A DNA stretch of 64,000 nt, from NCBI RefSeq assembly GCF_001488575.1, contig NZ_LN831302.1:1488001-1552000 (forward strand), in the 5' to 3' direction. The notes beneath the pieces are model-generated. The model was not told where the DNA came from. It saw only the letters and a program-made list of their open reading frames with translations, and did not search any database. The position numbers and the translations under genes were made by a program. The stretch comes from Halobacterium hubeiense (GTDB taxonomy: Archaea; Halobacteriota; Halobacteria; Halobacteriales; Halobacteriaceae). Positions 53,766 through 61,568 of this stretch are shown in pieces (the stretch's first letter is position 1; every line of letters begins with the position of its first letter).

Positions 53766-54914
53766 TTACGCTTCGTAGCCCGCGTACTCCATCAGTTGGC
53801 CGAAGATGTCCGTGTCCATCGCGTCCCGGTAGACGATGCCCGTGAGCATGCCGCCGGGGTAGAACGAGCCGTTCATCACGTGGTTGACCTTGTGACAGTG
53901 CATCAGGTAGATGCCGGGCTCGGCGTCGGCCTCGAACTCGATGGTGTGGCGCTCGGCGGGCGCGATGTTCGTGATGTCCATCTCGTGTTGGGCGGCCTCG
54001 GGAATCTGGCCGCCGTCTTTCTCCACGCGGCGGAAGCGGTGGTTGTGGAGGTGCAGCGGGTGGTTCATGTAGCCGCCGTTGACGAAGTGGATCCGGACCG
54101 TGTCGCCCTGGTCGACGATGATGGGCGAGCCGTCCTCGGGGTGGAGGGTGCGCGGCGCGGCCTTCCCGTTGACCGTGAACACGTCTGGGTTTCGCGTGCG
54201 CGGGCTGTAGGAGACGTCCTCGCCGGCCATCTTCCGGTTGAGCCGGGAGTCCCAGTCCTTCACCGTCATGAAGTATTCCTTGTCCGCGGGCTCGTAGCCC
54301 TCGGGGTCCACGCGGAAGATGCCGTACATCCCCATGTCGATGTGGCGGTGGGTCTGGTAGTGGCAGTGGTAGACGTGCGTGCCGGGGACGTTGGCGGGAA
54401 TCGTGTACGTGTGCTTCTCGCCCGGCGAGACGGTGATACCCGTCGTCGTCGGGACGCCGTCGTCCTCCCAGGCTTTCTGCGTGCCGTGGAAGTGCAGGGT
54501 GTGCGGGCGCTTGCCCTCGGTGTTGTCGAGCGTGACCTCGATGTCCTCGCCTTCCTCGGTGCGGACGATGGGACCGGGGACGCTGGGGTCGCCGTCCTCG
54601 GTGGCGAACGCCCACACGCGCGGGAGTTCCACGGGGCCGCCCATGGAGTCGAGGGGGTGGGCCTGGTGGACTGCGGGCACGCTCTTGAGCGTCACCTGGT
54701 TGCCCTGTTCGGTGGCGTCGACGATTTCCGGCGGGCTGGTCGTCGGGAGGTCGGACTGCGTGGCCTGCTGGCTCGGGGTCGTGTTCGTCACGCTGGAGCC
54801 CTGGTCGGCGGGCGCGGTGCAGCCGGCGAGGGCGGCGACACCGGTGCCGCCGGTCGCTGCGATGAACTCACGTCGCGAGATGCCGTAGCCGGGCGCGCCA
54901 ATACGGTCACTCAT
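53766..54914 (-). CDS. Multicopper oxidase (two cupredoxin domains), Tat-exported
   Basis: A 382-residue lipoprotein-like oxidase. The Tat signal RREFIAATGGTGVAALAGC has a lipobox Cys near 32. Copper sites are HTLHFHG and HVYHCHYQTHRHIDMGM in the first half, and HPLHLHNHRF with YLMHCHKVNHVMNGSF in the second. This gives trinuclear and type 1 sites as in two-domain laccases. The electron donor may be the adjacent halocyanin. The ATG at 54914 has GAGGTG about 8 bases upstream on its strand, and two CGAA-N4-TTCG boxes lie in the shared divergent promoter. Confidence 0.85.
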   Translation of the reverse strand: MSDRIGAPGYGISRREFIAATGGTGVAALAGCTAPADQGSSVTNTTPSQQATQSDLPTTSPPEIVDATEQGNQVTLKSVPAVHQAHPLDSMGGPVELPRVWAFATEDGDPSVPGPIVRTEEGEDIEVTLDNTEGKRPHTLHFHGTQKAWEDDGVPTTTGITVSPGEKHTYTIPANVPGTHVYHCHYQTHRHIDMGMYGIFRVDPEGYEPADKEYFMTVKDWDSRLNRKMAGEDVSYSPRTRNPDVFTVNGKAAPRTLHPEDGSPIIVDQGDTVRIHFVNGGYMNHPLHLHNHRFRRVEKDGGQIPEAAQHEMDITNIAPAERHTIEFEADAEPGIYLMHCHKVNHVMNGSFYPGGMLTGIVYRDAMDTDIFGQLMEYAGYEA

Positions 54915-54979
54915 GGGTACACCTCAGCGTAGACAGTCCCCTGTAAAGCACGAGTCGGTGATTCTCGGGGTCGAGAAAC

Positions 54980-55000
54980 GGTTCCCACCGCGTGGGAACC
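54980..55000. promoter_or_regulatory. GTTCCC-N7-GGGAAC palindrome
   Basis: A perfect 9-bp inverted repeat, GGTTCCCAC (54980-54988) and GTGGGAACC (54992-55000), sits in the divergent promoter between the multicopper oxidase and the winged-helix regulator gene. The same GTTCCC-N7-GGGAAC core recurs at 56636-56656. Confidence 0.6.
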
Positions 55001-55003
55001 TAC

Positions 55004-55041
55004 CGAACATATTCGCCACCGGTTTGTGGCGAACACGTTCG
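55004..55041. promoter_or_regulatory. Two CGAA-N4-TTCG boxes (denitrification-type operator)
   Basis: CGAACATATTCG at 55004-55015 and CGAACACGTTCG at 55030-55041 are both perfect matches to a CGAA-N4-TTCG palindrome. The two sit in a larger imperfect inverted repeat (55003-55042). This resembles the motif linked with the oxygen-responsive NarO regulator of denitrification in Haloferax; the identity of the regulator here is inference. Confidence 0.6.
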
Positions 55042-55080
55042 GCCGTCGGCCTACCCTCGTCGCGGCCCGAGTGCCCGGTG

Positions 55081-55449
55081 ATGCAGACCAACGTCGATCA
55101 GACGGACGCCGACGCGCGGCTCCGCGGCCCCTTCGAGGCCGCCGAGGAAACCGACCCCGCGGCCGCCCTCGACGCGCTCACCGACCCGCTCTGTCGGCGC
55201 GTCCTCGGGTGCGCCCGCGAGCCCGTGACCGCCAGCGAGGTCGCCGACGCGGCGGACCTCTCGCTGTCCTCGACGTACCGGAAACTCCACACGCTCTCGG
55301 ACGCCGGCCTCCTCGAAACCCAGACGGAGCTCCGGGAGGACGGCTACCACACCACCCGCTACCGAGCGACGCTCGAGAAAGCCACCATCAGCCTCGGCGA
55401 GGACAACGGCATCCGCGTCTCGCTGGACCGCACCGGCGAACGAGAGTAA
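55081..55449 (+). CDS. Winged-helix transcriptional regulator (ArsR-like)
   Basis: A 122-residue protein. DALTDPLCRRVLGCAREPVTASEVADAADLSLSSTYRKLHTLSDAGLLETQTE (about 35-88) is a complete ArsR-type winged helix; the C-terminal wing ends with a short acidic tail. It carries one Cys (residue 48) in the first helix, which might sense redox or metal (inference). It is divergent from the multicopper oxidase/halocyanin operon and convergent with the radical-SAM gene, its stop touching the neighbour's. The promoter has both palindrome types. Confidence 0.85.
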   Translation: MQTNVDQTDADARLRGPFEAAEETDPAAALDALTDPLCRRVLGCAREPVTASEVADAADLSLSSTYRKLHTLSDAGLLETQTELREDGYHTTRYRATLEKATISLGEDNGIRVSLDRTGERE

Positions 55450-56532
55450 CTAGTCGTCGGCCGGACTCGCCTGCCGCTCGGGCAGCGCGCCCTCGTACTC
55501 CTCGGGCACGTACGGGCACAGCGGGTCGCTGGCCATCGGGTCGCCGGTGACCGCGTACGCCCGCGACCGACTGCCGCCGCAGACGTGGCGGAACTCGCAG
55601 GCGCCACACTTCCCCTGCAGGTCGTCTTTGCGCCGGAGCGTCTCGAAGAGGTCGCTGTTCCGGTAGACGTCCACGACGGACTGCTCGCGGACGTTCCCCG
55701 CGGCCTCCGGCAGGAACCCCGAGGGGTAGACGTCGCCGGTGTGGCTGACGAACGCGAACCCGTCGCCGGCGGTGATGCCGCCGCGGCGCTGCCGGCCGCT
55801 CCCGCCGCCGTCTTGGGCGGCCTGAGCGCGCACGCGTCGGAAGTGCGGCGCCTCCGTCGTCTTCACGCCGAACGCCTCCTCCTCGGCGGTCTCGTCGAGG
55901 AACGCCATCACCTCCTCGGCGCGCTCCGGCGGAATCGGGTCGAGGACCCGGCCGCGGCCCACGGGCACGAGGAAGAACACGCTCCACAGCACCGCGCCCA
56001 GCTCGCTGACGAGGTCACGGATGGCCGGCAAGTCGCCGACGGTCTGCTGGCAGACCGTCGTGTTGACTTGCAGCGGCACACCCGCCTCGCGGGCGTCGCG
56101 TGCTGCGCGAACGGTCTCCTCGAAGCTCCCGGCTTCCCCACGGAACGAGTCGTGTGATTCCGGCGTCGCGCCGTCGATGCTGACGGCGAGCTGTTTCACG
56201 CCAGCGTCCGCGAGCGCGTGCACGGCCTCCGTCGAGAGCGAGCGCGTGCCGCTCGGCGTGACCGTCATGCGGAGGCCGATGTCCGTGCCGTACTCCACCA
56301 GTTCGACGGTGTCGTCGCGCGCGAGCGGGTCGCCCCCGGAGAGCACGACCAGCTGACCGTCGCCGAAGCGGCGGACGTCGTCGAGCAGCGCCTTCCCCTC
56401 CGCCGTGGTTAGTTCGTCCGGGTGGCGATTCGGCGTCGCGTCGGCCCGGCAGTGCTCGCACGCGAGCTCGCACGCCTGCGTCACTTCCCAGATGAGCACG
56501 AACGGGCGCTCGTCGGTATCTACTGGCGTCAT
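55450..56532 (-). CDS. Radical SAM/SPASM protein (TIGR04053-like)
   Basis: A 360-residue radical-SAM enzyme. The 4Fe-4S motif CELACEHC has cysteines at 21, 25 and 28. The SAM-binding region has LSGGDPLARDD and TPSGT. The C-terminal SPASM domain binds a further cluster with KCGACEFRHVCGG and DPLCPY. It looks like the haloarchaeal family TIGR04053, close to the haem synthase AhbD, so either haem b formation (Fe-coproporphyrin decarboxylation) or peptide modification is possible. It sits beside an Htur_1727-type small protein and a second radical-SAM gene. Start ATG 56532. Confidence 0.8.
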   Translation of the reverse strand: MTPVDTDERPFVLIWEVTQACELACEHCRADATPNRHPDELTTAEGKALLDDVRRFGDGQLVVLSGGDPLARDDTVELVEYGTDIGLRMTVTPSGTRSLSTEAVHALADAGVKQLAVSIDGATPESHDSFRGEAGSFEETVRAARDAREAGVPLQVNTTVCQQTVGDLPAIRDLVSELGAVLWSVFFLVPVGRGRVLDPIPPERAEEVMAFLDETAEEEAFGVKTTEAPHFRRVRAQAAQDGGGSGRQRRGGITAGDGFAFVSHTGDVYPSGFLPEAAGNVREQSVVDVYRNSDLFETLRRKDDLQGKCGACEFRHVCGGSRSRAYAVTGDPMASDPLCPYVPEEYEGALPERQASPADD

Positions 56533-56635
56533 CGTTACAAGCGAGGCGGCGGATGGGCAGGTGACAGGCCAGTCCCAGTACGGTGGCGCCGCCTCACGTG
56601 GGACGACGACGGGACGGGACTTTGTTCGGCGTGTC

Positions 56636-56656
56636 CGTTCCCGCGACCTGGGAACG
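56636..56656. promoter_or_regulatory. Second GTTCCC-N7-GGGAAC palindrome
   Basis: CGTTCCC at 56636-56642 and GGGAACG at 56650-56656 form a perfect 7-bp inverted repeat with 7-nt spacer GCGACCT. It lies 40-60 nt before the Htur_1727-type gene and just outside the divergent radical-SAM gene, so it could control either or both. Confidence 0.55.
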
Positions 56657-56695
56657 CCCGTGGGCGCCTTTTGGGCGGAGTTGCTAGCCGACGAC

Positions 56696-56965
56696 ATGGA
56701 CTCACAGGACCGAACGCGGGTGCAGGACACGCCGCGGTCGGCGACCGGCCGAGAGTGGGAGGTGTTCGTGCGCGAGGACGCTGACGGACCGCTCAAGCAC
56801 GTCGGCAGCGTCACCGCCGGGGACGCGGACGGCGCCCACGACCGCGCCAGCGACCTGTTCGGGTGGGCCACGCGGGACGTCTGGCTCTGTCCCGCCGACG
56901 AGACGCGCCGCTACACCGCGCACACGCTCGGCGAGCCCGCCGACGCCGGAGGTGAGTCGGCGTGA
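56696..56965 (+). CDS. Small rSAM-partnered protein, Htur_1727 type (candidate RiPP or carrier)
   Basis: An 89-residue acidic protein. WEVFVREDADGPLKHVGSVTAGDADGAHDRASDLFGWATRDVWLCPADE (about 21-69) matches the Htur_1727 family (TIGR04031), a haloarchaeal group found next to radical-SAM/SPASM genes and called a candidate ribosomally made, modified peptide. The same core also resembles PaaB, so a folded carrier-like role is an alternative. There is no cleavable leader visible. A single Cys65 lies in WLCPADE. Its stop overlaps the downstream radical-SAM GTG start (GTGA), so the two are translationally coupled. Confidence 0.75.
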   Translation: MDSQDRTRVQDTPRSATGREWEVFVREDADGPLKHVGSVTAGDADGAHDRASDLFGWATRDVWLCPADETRRYTAHTLGEPADAGGESA

Positions 56966-58182
56966 TTTCGGTCAGCAAGCTGCTGTGCGGGCTGGACGCC
57001 GAGAGCGACGGCCTGCGCTACGACGCCGCCGACGACTCCAGCCGCGAGCAGATAACGGAGGAGAAACAGCAGCGCCCGGTGGTCGTCTGGAACCTCACCA
57101 AGCAGTGCAACCTCTACTGCTCGCACTGCTACGCGGCCGCCGACACCGAGACGGCGCCCGGCGAGCTCTCCACGGAAGAGGGCAAGGACCTGCTGGACGA
57201 CCTCGCGGAGTTCGGCATCCCCGTGGTGCTGTTCTCGGGCGGCGAGCCGATGGTGCGGGACGACCTCGAAGAGCTGGTGGCGTACGCCGACGACGCCGGC
57301 ATCCGGCCCGTGCTCTCGACGAACGGTACCCTGATGACCGAGGAGCGCGCCGAAGCGCTGCGCGACGCCGGCCTGAAGTACGCGGGCGTCTCCGTGGACG
57401 GGCTCCCGGCGCGCAACGACGAGTTCCGCGGCGAGGACGGCGCCTTCGACGCGGCCGTCCGCGGCATCGAGAACAGCCTCGACGCCGGCCTCAAGACCGG
57501 GCTCCGCTACACCATCACGGAGGCCAACGCCGCCGACCTCCCGGACGTCGTGGACCTTCTGCACGACGTGGGCGTGGACCGGTTCTGCTTCTACCACCTC
57601 GACTACGGCGGCCGCGGCGCCGACATCTCGAACCTGGACCTCTCGCCGGCGGACACCCGCGAGGCCGTGCGCACGGTCTGTGACATGACCCGCGAGTACC
57701 ACGAGCGCGGCGAGGAAATCGAGACGCTACTCGTCGGCAACTACGCCGACGCCGGCTTCCTCGTGGAGTACGCCGAGGAGGAACTCGGCGCCGAGCAGGC
57801 CGACCACATCCACCGCTACCTCGAAGCCAACGGCGGCGACCCGACCGGCGAGCGCATCGCGGACGTCGACTACCAGGGGAACGTCCACCTCACGCAGTTC
57901 TGGCAGGGCTACTCGCTGGGGAACGTCCGCGACCGCCCGTTCAGCGAGCTGTGGAGCGACGAGAACAACCCCCTGCTGTCGGGCCTCCGCGAGCGCCGCG
58001 ACCGCCTCACAGGGAAGTGCGCGGGCTGCCAGTACCAGTCCATCTGCCGCGGCGGGTCGCGGCTGCGCGCGCTGAGCGCGGGCGGCCCCTTCGACCCCGA
58101 CCCGAAGTGCTACCTCACCGAAGCCGAGCGCGACGGGACGCCCGACGCGACCGGCGGCGCCGGCGACGCGCACGCGGACTGA
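56962..58182 (+). CDS. Radical SAM/SPASM protein, AhbC/NirJ-like
   Basis: A 406-residue enzyme. The N-terminus MISVSKLLCGLDAESDGLRYD and the cluster motif CNLYCSHC (Cys49, Cys53, Cys56) are as in AhbC/NirJ, which act on the 12,18-didecarboxysiroheme or d1 haem side chains. SGGEPMVRDDLEELVAYADDAG follows. The SPASM region has GKCAGCQYQSICRGG and DPKCYL. The haem pathway and modification of the small protein encoded immediately upstream are both possible. The GTG start overlaps the upstream stop. Confidence 0.82.
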   Translation: MISVSKLLCGLDAESDGLRYDAADDSSREQITEEKQQRPVVVWNLTKQCNLYCSHCYAAADTETAPGELSTEEGKDLLDDLAEFGIPVVLFSGGEPMVRDDLEELVAYADDAGIRPVLSTNGTLMTEERAEALRDAGLKYAGVSVDGLPARNDEFRGEDGAFDAAVRGIENSLDAGLKTGLRYTITEANAADLPDVVDLLHDVGVDRFCFYHLDYGGRGADISNLDLSPADTREAVRTVCDMTREYHERGEEIETLLVGNYADAGFLVEYAEEELGAEQADHIHRYLEANGGDPTGERIADVDYQGNVHLTQFWQGYSLGNVRDRPFSELWSDENNPLLSGLRERRDRLTGKCAGCQYQSICRGGSRLRALSAGGPFDPDPKCYLTEAERDGTPDATGGAGDAHAD

Positions 58183-58234
58183 TTCGACCGCTCGCGCAAC
58201 AAGCCCTTTCGTCCTGTAGGCTGAATGACTGCTC

Positions 58235-58528
58235 ATGGCCGCCGCCAACGACCGCCCTCCGGCCCGTGACCAGTTCGCCGGCCCGGAAGTGCTGGGGGCC
58301 TTTCTGCTCGCCGCCGGTCTCGTCGCAGTCGCCCCGCTCGTCGACGCGCAACTCCTCCAAGTTCCGGGCTACCTGCTCGTGGTCGGCTCCGACCTGATAC
58401 AGCACTCGCTGCTCCCGGGGCTCTCCGGACTGGCGTACTCGGTGTTCTTCGCGGCGTACCTCTACGCCGTGGCCATCGTGGCCGCGGGCCTGTATCGGCG
58501 GGCACGCTCACTCCGAACGCGGACGTGA
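58235..58528 (+). CDS. Small two-helix membrane protein
   Basis: A 97-residue protein with two hydrophobic segments (about 19-38 and 60-88) and a basic C-terminal tail RRARSLRTRT. I do not recognise a function. It follows the AhbC-like gene by 52 bp on the same strand and may be part of that transcript. Composition is normal for the region. Confidence 0.6.
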   Translation: MAAANDRPPARDQFAGPEVLGAFLLAAGLVAVAPLVDAQLLQVPGYLLVVGSDLIQHSLLPGLSGLAYSVFFAAYLYAVAIVAAGLYRRARSLRTRT

Positions 58529-58591
58529 CTCGAACCCCCGGCGAGTGCCGGCGACGCAACGCCCATCCCGACGGCCACCCAACGGCTCTGT

Positions 58592-59323
58592 ATGTCTACG
58601 GCCGACACCAGCGTGCAACTGCTCCGCAACGCCACCGTCCTCGTGGACGTCGGTGACGTGACGTTCCTCGTGGACCCGATGTTCTCCGCGCCCGGCGAGA
58701 ACCCGCCCGTGGAGAACACGCCGAACGAGCGCCGGAACCCGCTCGTCCCGGTGCCGGACGTCGACACCGCCCACGACGCCGTCGTCGTCACGCACCGCCA
58801 CCCCGACCACTGGGACGAGGCGGCGGCCGCGGAACTGGACGACGACGTGCCGCTGTTCTGCCAGCCCGAGGAGGCCGACGCCTTCACCGACGAGGGCTTC
58901 ACCGACGTGCGGCCCGTCGAGGACGAGACCGCCTTCGAGGGCGTCACCGTCCACCGGACGCCCGGCCGCCACGGCCACGGCGAACTCGCCGAGCAGATGG
59001 GGCCGGTGTCGGGGTTCGTCTTCGAGGGCGAGCAGACGGCGTACGTCGCCGGCGACACGGTCTGGTACGAGCCGGTCGCGGAGACGCTGGACCGCTTCGA
59101 CCCCGAGCTGGTCGTGCTCAACGGCGGCGAGGCGCAGTTCGTGGAGGGCGACCCCATCACGATGGGCGTCGAGGACGTGGCCGCCGTCCGCGACGCGACC
59201 GACGCCGCGGTCGTCGTCGTCCACATGGAAGCCATCAACCACTGCCTGCTCACTCGCGAGGAACTGCGAGCACAGACCGAGGACGTGCACGTCCCCAAAG
59301 ACGGCGAGCGAGTCCAGTTGTAG
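58592..59323 (+). CDS. MBL-fold metal-dependent hydrolase (UlaG-like)
   Basis: A 243-residue metallo-beta-lactamase-fold protein. VTHRHPDHW supplies the HxHxDH-type ligands. VDPMFSAPGENPP and the later GDTVWYEP, LNGGEAQFVEG and VHMEAINHC are the UlaG/L-ascorbate-lactonase-like branch. The substrate is unknown; lactone or quorum-type hydrolysis is possible. It lies 63 bp downstream of the membrane protein gene. Not the same subtype as the RNase Z-like protein at 2524-3258. Confidence 0.8.
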   Translation: MSTADTSVQLLRNATVLVDVGDVTFLVDPMFSAPGENPPVENTPNERRNPLVPVPDVDTAHDAVVVTHRHPDHWDEAAAAELDDDVPLFCQPEEADAFTDEGFTDVRPVEDETAFEGVTVHRTPGRHGHGELAEQMGPVSGFVFEGEQTAYVAGDTVWYEPVAETLDRFDPELVVLNGGEAQFVEGDPITMGVEDVAAVRDATDAAVVVVHMEAINHCLLTREELRAQTEDVHVPKDGERVQL

Positions 59324-59402
59324 CGGCGTCGGACGCTGTTTCTGCCGGTCGAAACGAGCGGCTTCACCAACGATTAACGTCTCGCCGGTGCTGGCCGGAC
59401 GT

Positions 59403-60437
59403 ATGCCCCTCGGTGGCCTCCTCCCGAGCACGCCGCTCGTGAACGTGCTCGTCGTCGCCGCCGCGACCGGCCTCGTCTGGATCGGGAGCGGGTGGCTGGA
59501 ATCGGCGGCCGAACACCTCTCGACGTACTACGGCCTGCCAGCGGTCGTGCAGGGCTCCATCGTCGTCGCGGTGGGGTCGAGCTTCCCGGAGTTCGCCAGC
59601 GTCGTGTTCACGGCGCTGGCGGGCACCTTCGACATGGGCGTCGGCGCCATCGTCGGCTCCGCCATCTTCAACATCCTCGTCATCCCCGCGCTCGCCGGCA
59701 TCGCCACCGACGGCGACCTCGAAACCAACCGCGCCATCGTCTACAAGGAGGCCCAGTTCTACATGATTGCGGTGTCCGCGCTCGTCGTCACGCTCGCGCT
59801 CGCGGTCATCTACGAGCCGGTCGCCGGCCCCGCGCTGGCCGGCCGGCTCACGCGCTCGCTGGCGGTGCTGCCGCTGTCGCTGTACGGGCTGTACCTCTTC
59901 GTGCAGTGGCAGGACGTCGGTGACCACGACGCGCCCGCGGGCCCCGAGGGCATCGCGGTGCGCCGCGAGTGGGCGCGGCTCGCGGGCGGCCTCCTGTTCA
60001 TCCTCGTCGCCGTCGAACAGCTCGTCGGCGCCGTCGAGTCGCTGGGGCACACGTTCGGCGTCCCCGAGTTCCTCGCGGGCGTCACCGTCGTCGCGGCCGC
60101 GACGAGCCTCCCGGACGCGCTCGTGAGCGTGCGGACGGCGAAGGCGGGCAAGGGCATCACCAGCCTCGGGAACGTCCTCGGGTCGAACACCTTCGACCTG
60201 CTGGTGGCGATTCCGGTGGGCGTGCTCCTCGTCGGCGCCGTCACGGTGAACTTCGCGGTGGCGGTCCCGATGCTGGGCGTGTTGACGCTGGCGACCGTGC
60301 TGTTGTTCGCCGTCCTGCGTACCGACCTCTCGGTGACGGGCGTCGAGGCGTACGCGCTGCTGGCGGCGTACGCGGCGTTCGTCGCGTGGGTCGTCTCGGA
60401 GACAGTCGGCCTGACAAACCTCGTGAGGGGCGTCTGA
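59403..60437 (+). CDS. CaCA-family sodium/calcium antiporter (second copy)
   Basis: A 344-residue antiporter with the same two alpha-repeats as the copy at 18445-19452: AVGSSFPEFASVVF with GSAIFNILVIPAL, and AATSLPDALVSV with GSNTFDLLVAIPVG. About ten helices. The two differ mainly in the N-terminus and loops, so they are old paralogues. Possible substrates are Ca2+ or other divalent cations. ATG 59403 is the best start; one five codons upstream exists. It converges with the DUF2249 gene. Confidence 0.88.
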   Translation: MPLGGLLPSTPLVNVLVVAAATGLVWIGSGWLESAAEHLSTYYGLPAVVQGSIVVAVGSSFPEFASVVFTALAGTFDMGVGAIVGSAIFNILVIPALAGIATDGDLETNRAIVYKEAQFYMIAVSALVVTLALAVIYEPVAGPALAGRLTRSLAVLPLSLYGLYLFVQWQDVGDHDAPAGPEGIAVRREWARLAGGLLFILVAVEQLVGAVESLGHTFGVPEFLAGVTVVAAATSLPDALVSVRTAKAGKGITSLGNVLGSNTFDLLVAIPVGVLLVGAVTVNFAVAVPMLGVLTLATVLLFAVLRTDLSVTGVEAYALLAAYAAFVAWVVSETVGLTNLVRGV

Positions 60438-60446
60438 GCGGACCGG

Positions 60447-60677
60447 CTACTCGGGCGTGATGTAGACGCGCCACTCGTCGGCGGCGACCTGCTCGGTCTC
60501 GTAGGCGAAGCCGCGGTCCGCGAGGACGTCGTACAGCGGTTCGGGCTCGAAGCTGTTGACAAGCAGGAGCGTCTCGCCGTCGTCGAGCGCCTCCAGTTCT
60601 GCGACGATGTCGCTGAACGGTTCCCCGTCGATCTCCCGCGCGTCGAGGCGGGCGTCCGTGTCGGCAGTCGTCGCCAT
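60447..60677 (-). CDS. DUF2249 domain protein (TusA-like fold)
   Basis: A 76-residue single-domain protein. LDAREIDGEPFSDIVAELEALDDGETLLLVNSFEPEPLYDVLADRGFAYE is the DUF2249 pattern, related to SirA/TusA sulfur carriers but without the conserved Cys. DUF2249 genes often lie in denitrification and iron-sulfur loci. Start ATG 60677. It is the last of three minus-strand genes behind a CGAA-N4-TTCG box. Confidence 0.8.
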   Translation of the reverse strand: MATTADTDARLDAREIDGEPFSDIVAELEALDDGETLLLVNSFEPEPLYDVLADRGFAYETEQVAADEWRVYITPE

Positions 60678-60727
60678 ACCAGAGCGTTCGGCGGACAGCC
60701 GCCAAGCGATTTCCCCGAAGGTGTTCG

Positions 60728-60901
60728 TCACGCCAGCGCGAGCCGCAGGCTCTCGACGGACTTCGCCGCGAAGAAGCCGACGACCGCGGCGACGGGGACC
60801 GCGCCGGCGCCGTCCGCGAGAAATCCCGCAGTGCCGGCGACCGCGATGGCCGCGGCTTCGAGGCCGCGCTCCCCGAACCGGCCGGCGACAGTGGGCGGCA
60901 T
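60728..60901 (-). CDS. Small membrane protein (57 aa) between DUF2249 and MIP18-like genes
   Basis: A 57-residue protein with two hydrophobic stretches, LEAAAIAVAGTAGFLADGAG and VPVAAVVGFFAAKSVESL. Its ATG overlaps the upstream stop by one base (TGATG at 60899-60903), so it is translated with the MIP18-like protein. Function unknown. Confidence 0.6.
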   Translation of the reverse strand: MPPTVAGRFGERGLEAAAIAVAGTAGFLADGAGAVPVAAVVGFFAAKSVESLRLALA

Positions 60902-61437
60902 CAGAACGGCGCGCCGGCCTGTGACGCGCCGCCGGCGTCGTCGGCGTCCTCGTCGGGCAGCTCCCCGGTTTCGAGGTACGTCTCCTCGAGGTCGCGCAGC
61001 TCCTCGTTGATGGACTCGCTGCGCTGGTGGGAGTCGGCGACCCGCACGCGCACGAGGTCGTAGTCGTGGCGCTCGCTGAGGCCGTTCCACGCGCGGAACG
61101 AGCCGATGGTGAGCGTGTGGCTCTGCGGGCAGAACGGCGTCGTCGGCGTGAACTCCGCGCGCAGCACCGACGGGTCGTCGGCGTCCACGGCGTACCGGTA
61201 GCCCGCCTCCGTGTGGCGGGTGTCGAGGTTGAGGTCGGCGAGGTTGTACCCGAAGGTCATGTCGTAGACGCCGCGCTCGTCGAACAGCTCGCGGGTGAGT
61301 TCGTGGAACGCGACGTGGTCGTCGCCGTCGAGGACGTCGTGGCCGGCGAGGAACGCGCCGGGTTCGGGGTTCACGTCGGGGTCGAACTCCCCCTCGGGGG
61401 CGAGCGCGTCGTCGGACTGCGAGCCCAAGCCGTACAT
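60901..61437 (-). CDS. MIP18-like (DUF59-related) protein
   Basis: A 178-residue acidic protein. The segment EFTPTTPFCPQSHTLTIGSF with Cys103, followed by DYDLVRVRVADSHQRSESINEEL, resembles the MIP18/CIA2 family that helps iron-sulfur cluster delivery, where a single Cys follows the TPT-P motif. The first ~60 residues are variable. It heads an operon with the small membrane and DUF2249 proteins and has a perfect CGAA-N4-TTCG box 38 nt upstream. The assignment is by motif; a MoCo- or copper-related role in denitrification is also possible. Confidence 0.55.
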   Translation of the reverse strand: MYGLGSQSDDALAPEGEFDPDVNPEPGAFLAGHDVLDGDDHVAFHELTRELFDERGVYDMTFGYNLADLNLDTRHTEAGYRYAVDADDPSVLRAEFTPTTPFCPQSHTLTIGSFRAWNGLSERHDYDLVRVRVADSHQRSESINEELRDLEETYLETGELPDEDADDAGGASQAGAPF

Positions 61438-61475
61438 GTTTCACAGGACGGCCCACGTCCCGCTATGCGTAGCCC

Positions 61476-61487
61476 CGAACGTGTTCG
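61476..61487. promoter_or_regulatory. CGAA-N4-TTCG box upstream of the MIP18-like operon
   Basis: CGAACGTGTTCG, a perfect copy of the box found beside nirK and the multicopper oxidase, lies 38-50 nt upstream of the 61437 start. It ties the small operon to the denitrification regulon. Confidence 0.6.
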
Positions 61488-61568
61488 CCTCTCGCGCGAG
61501 CGGACGGGAGCGCCGCGGCTACTCGGCGCGGGAACGGAGGATGAGTGACCGGATTGGCGGTTAGCGGG

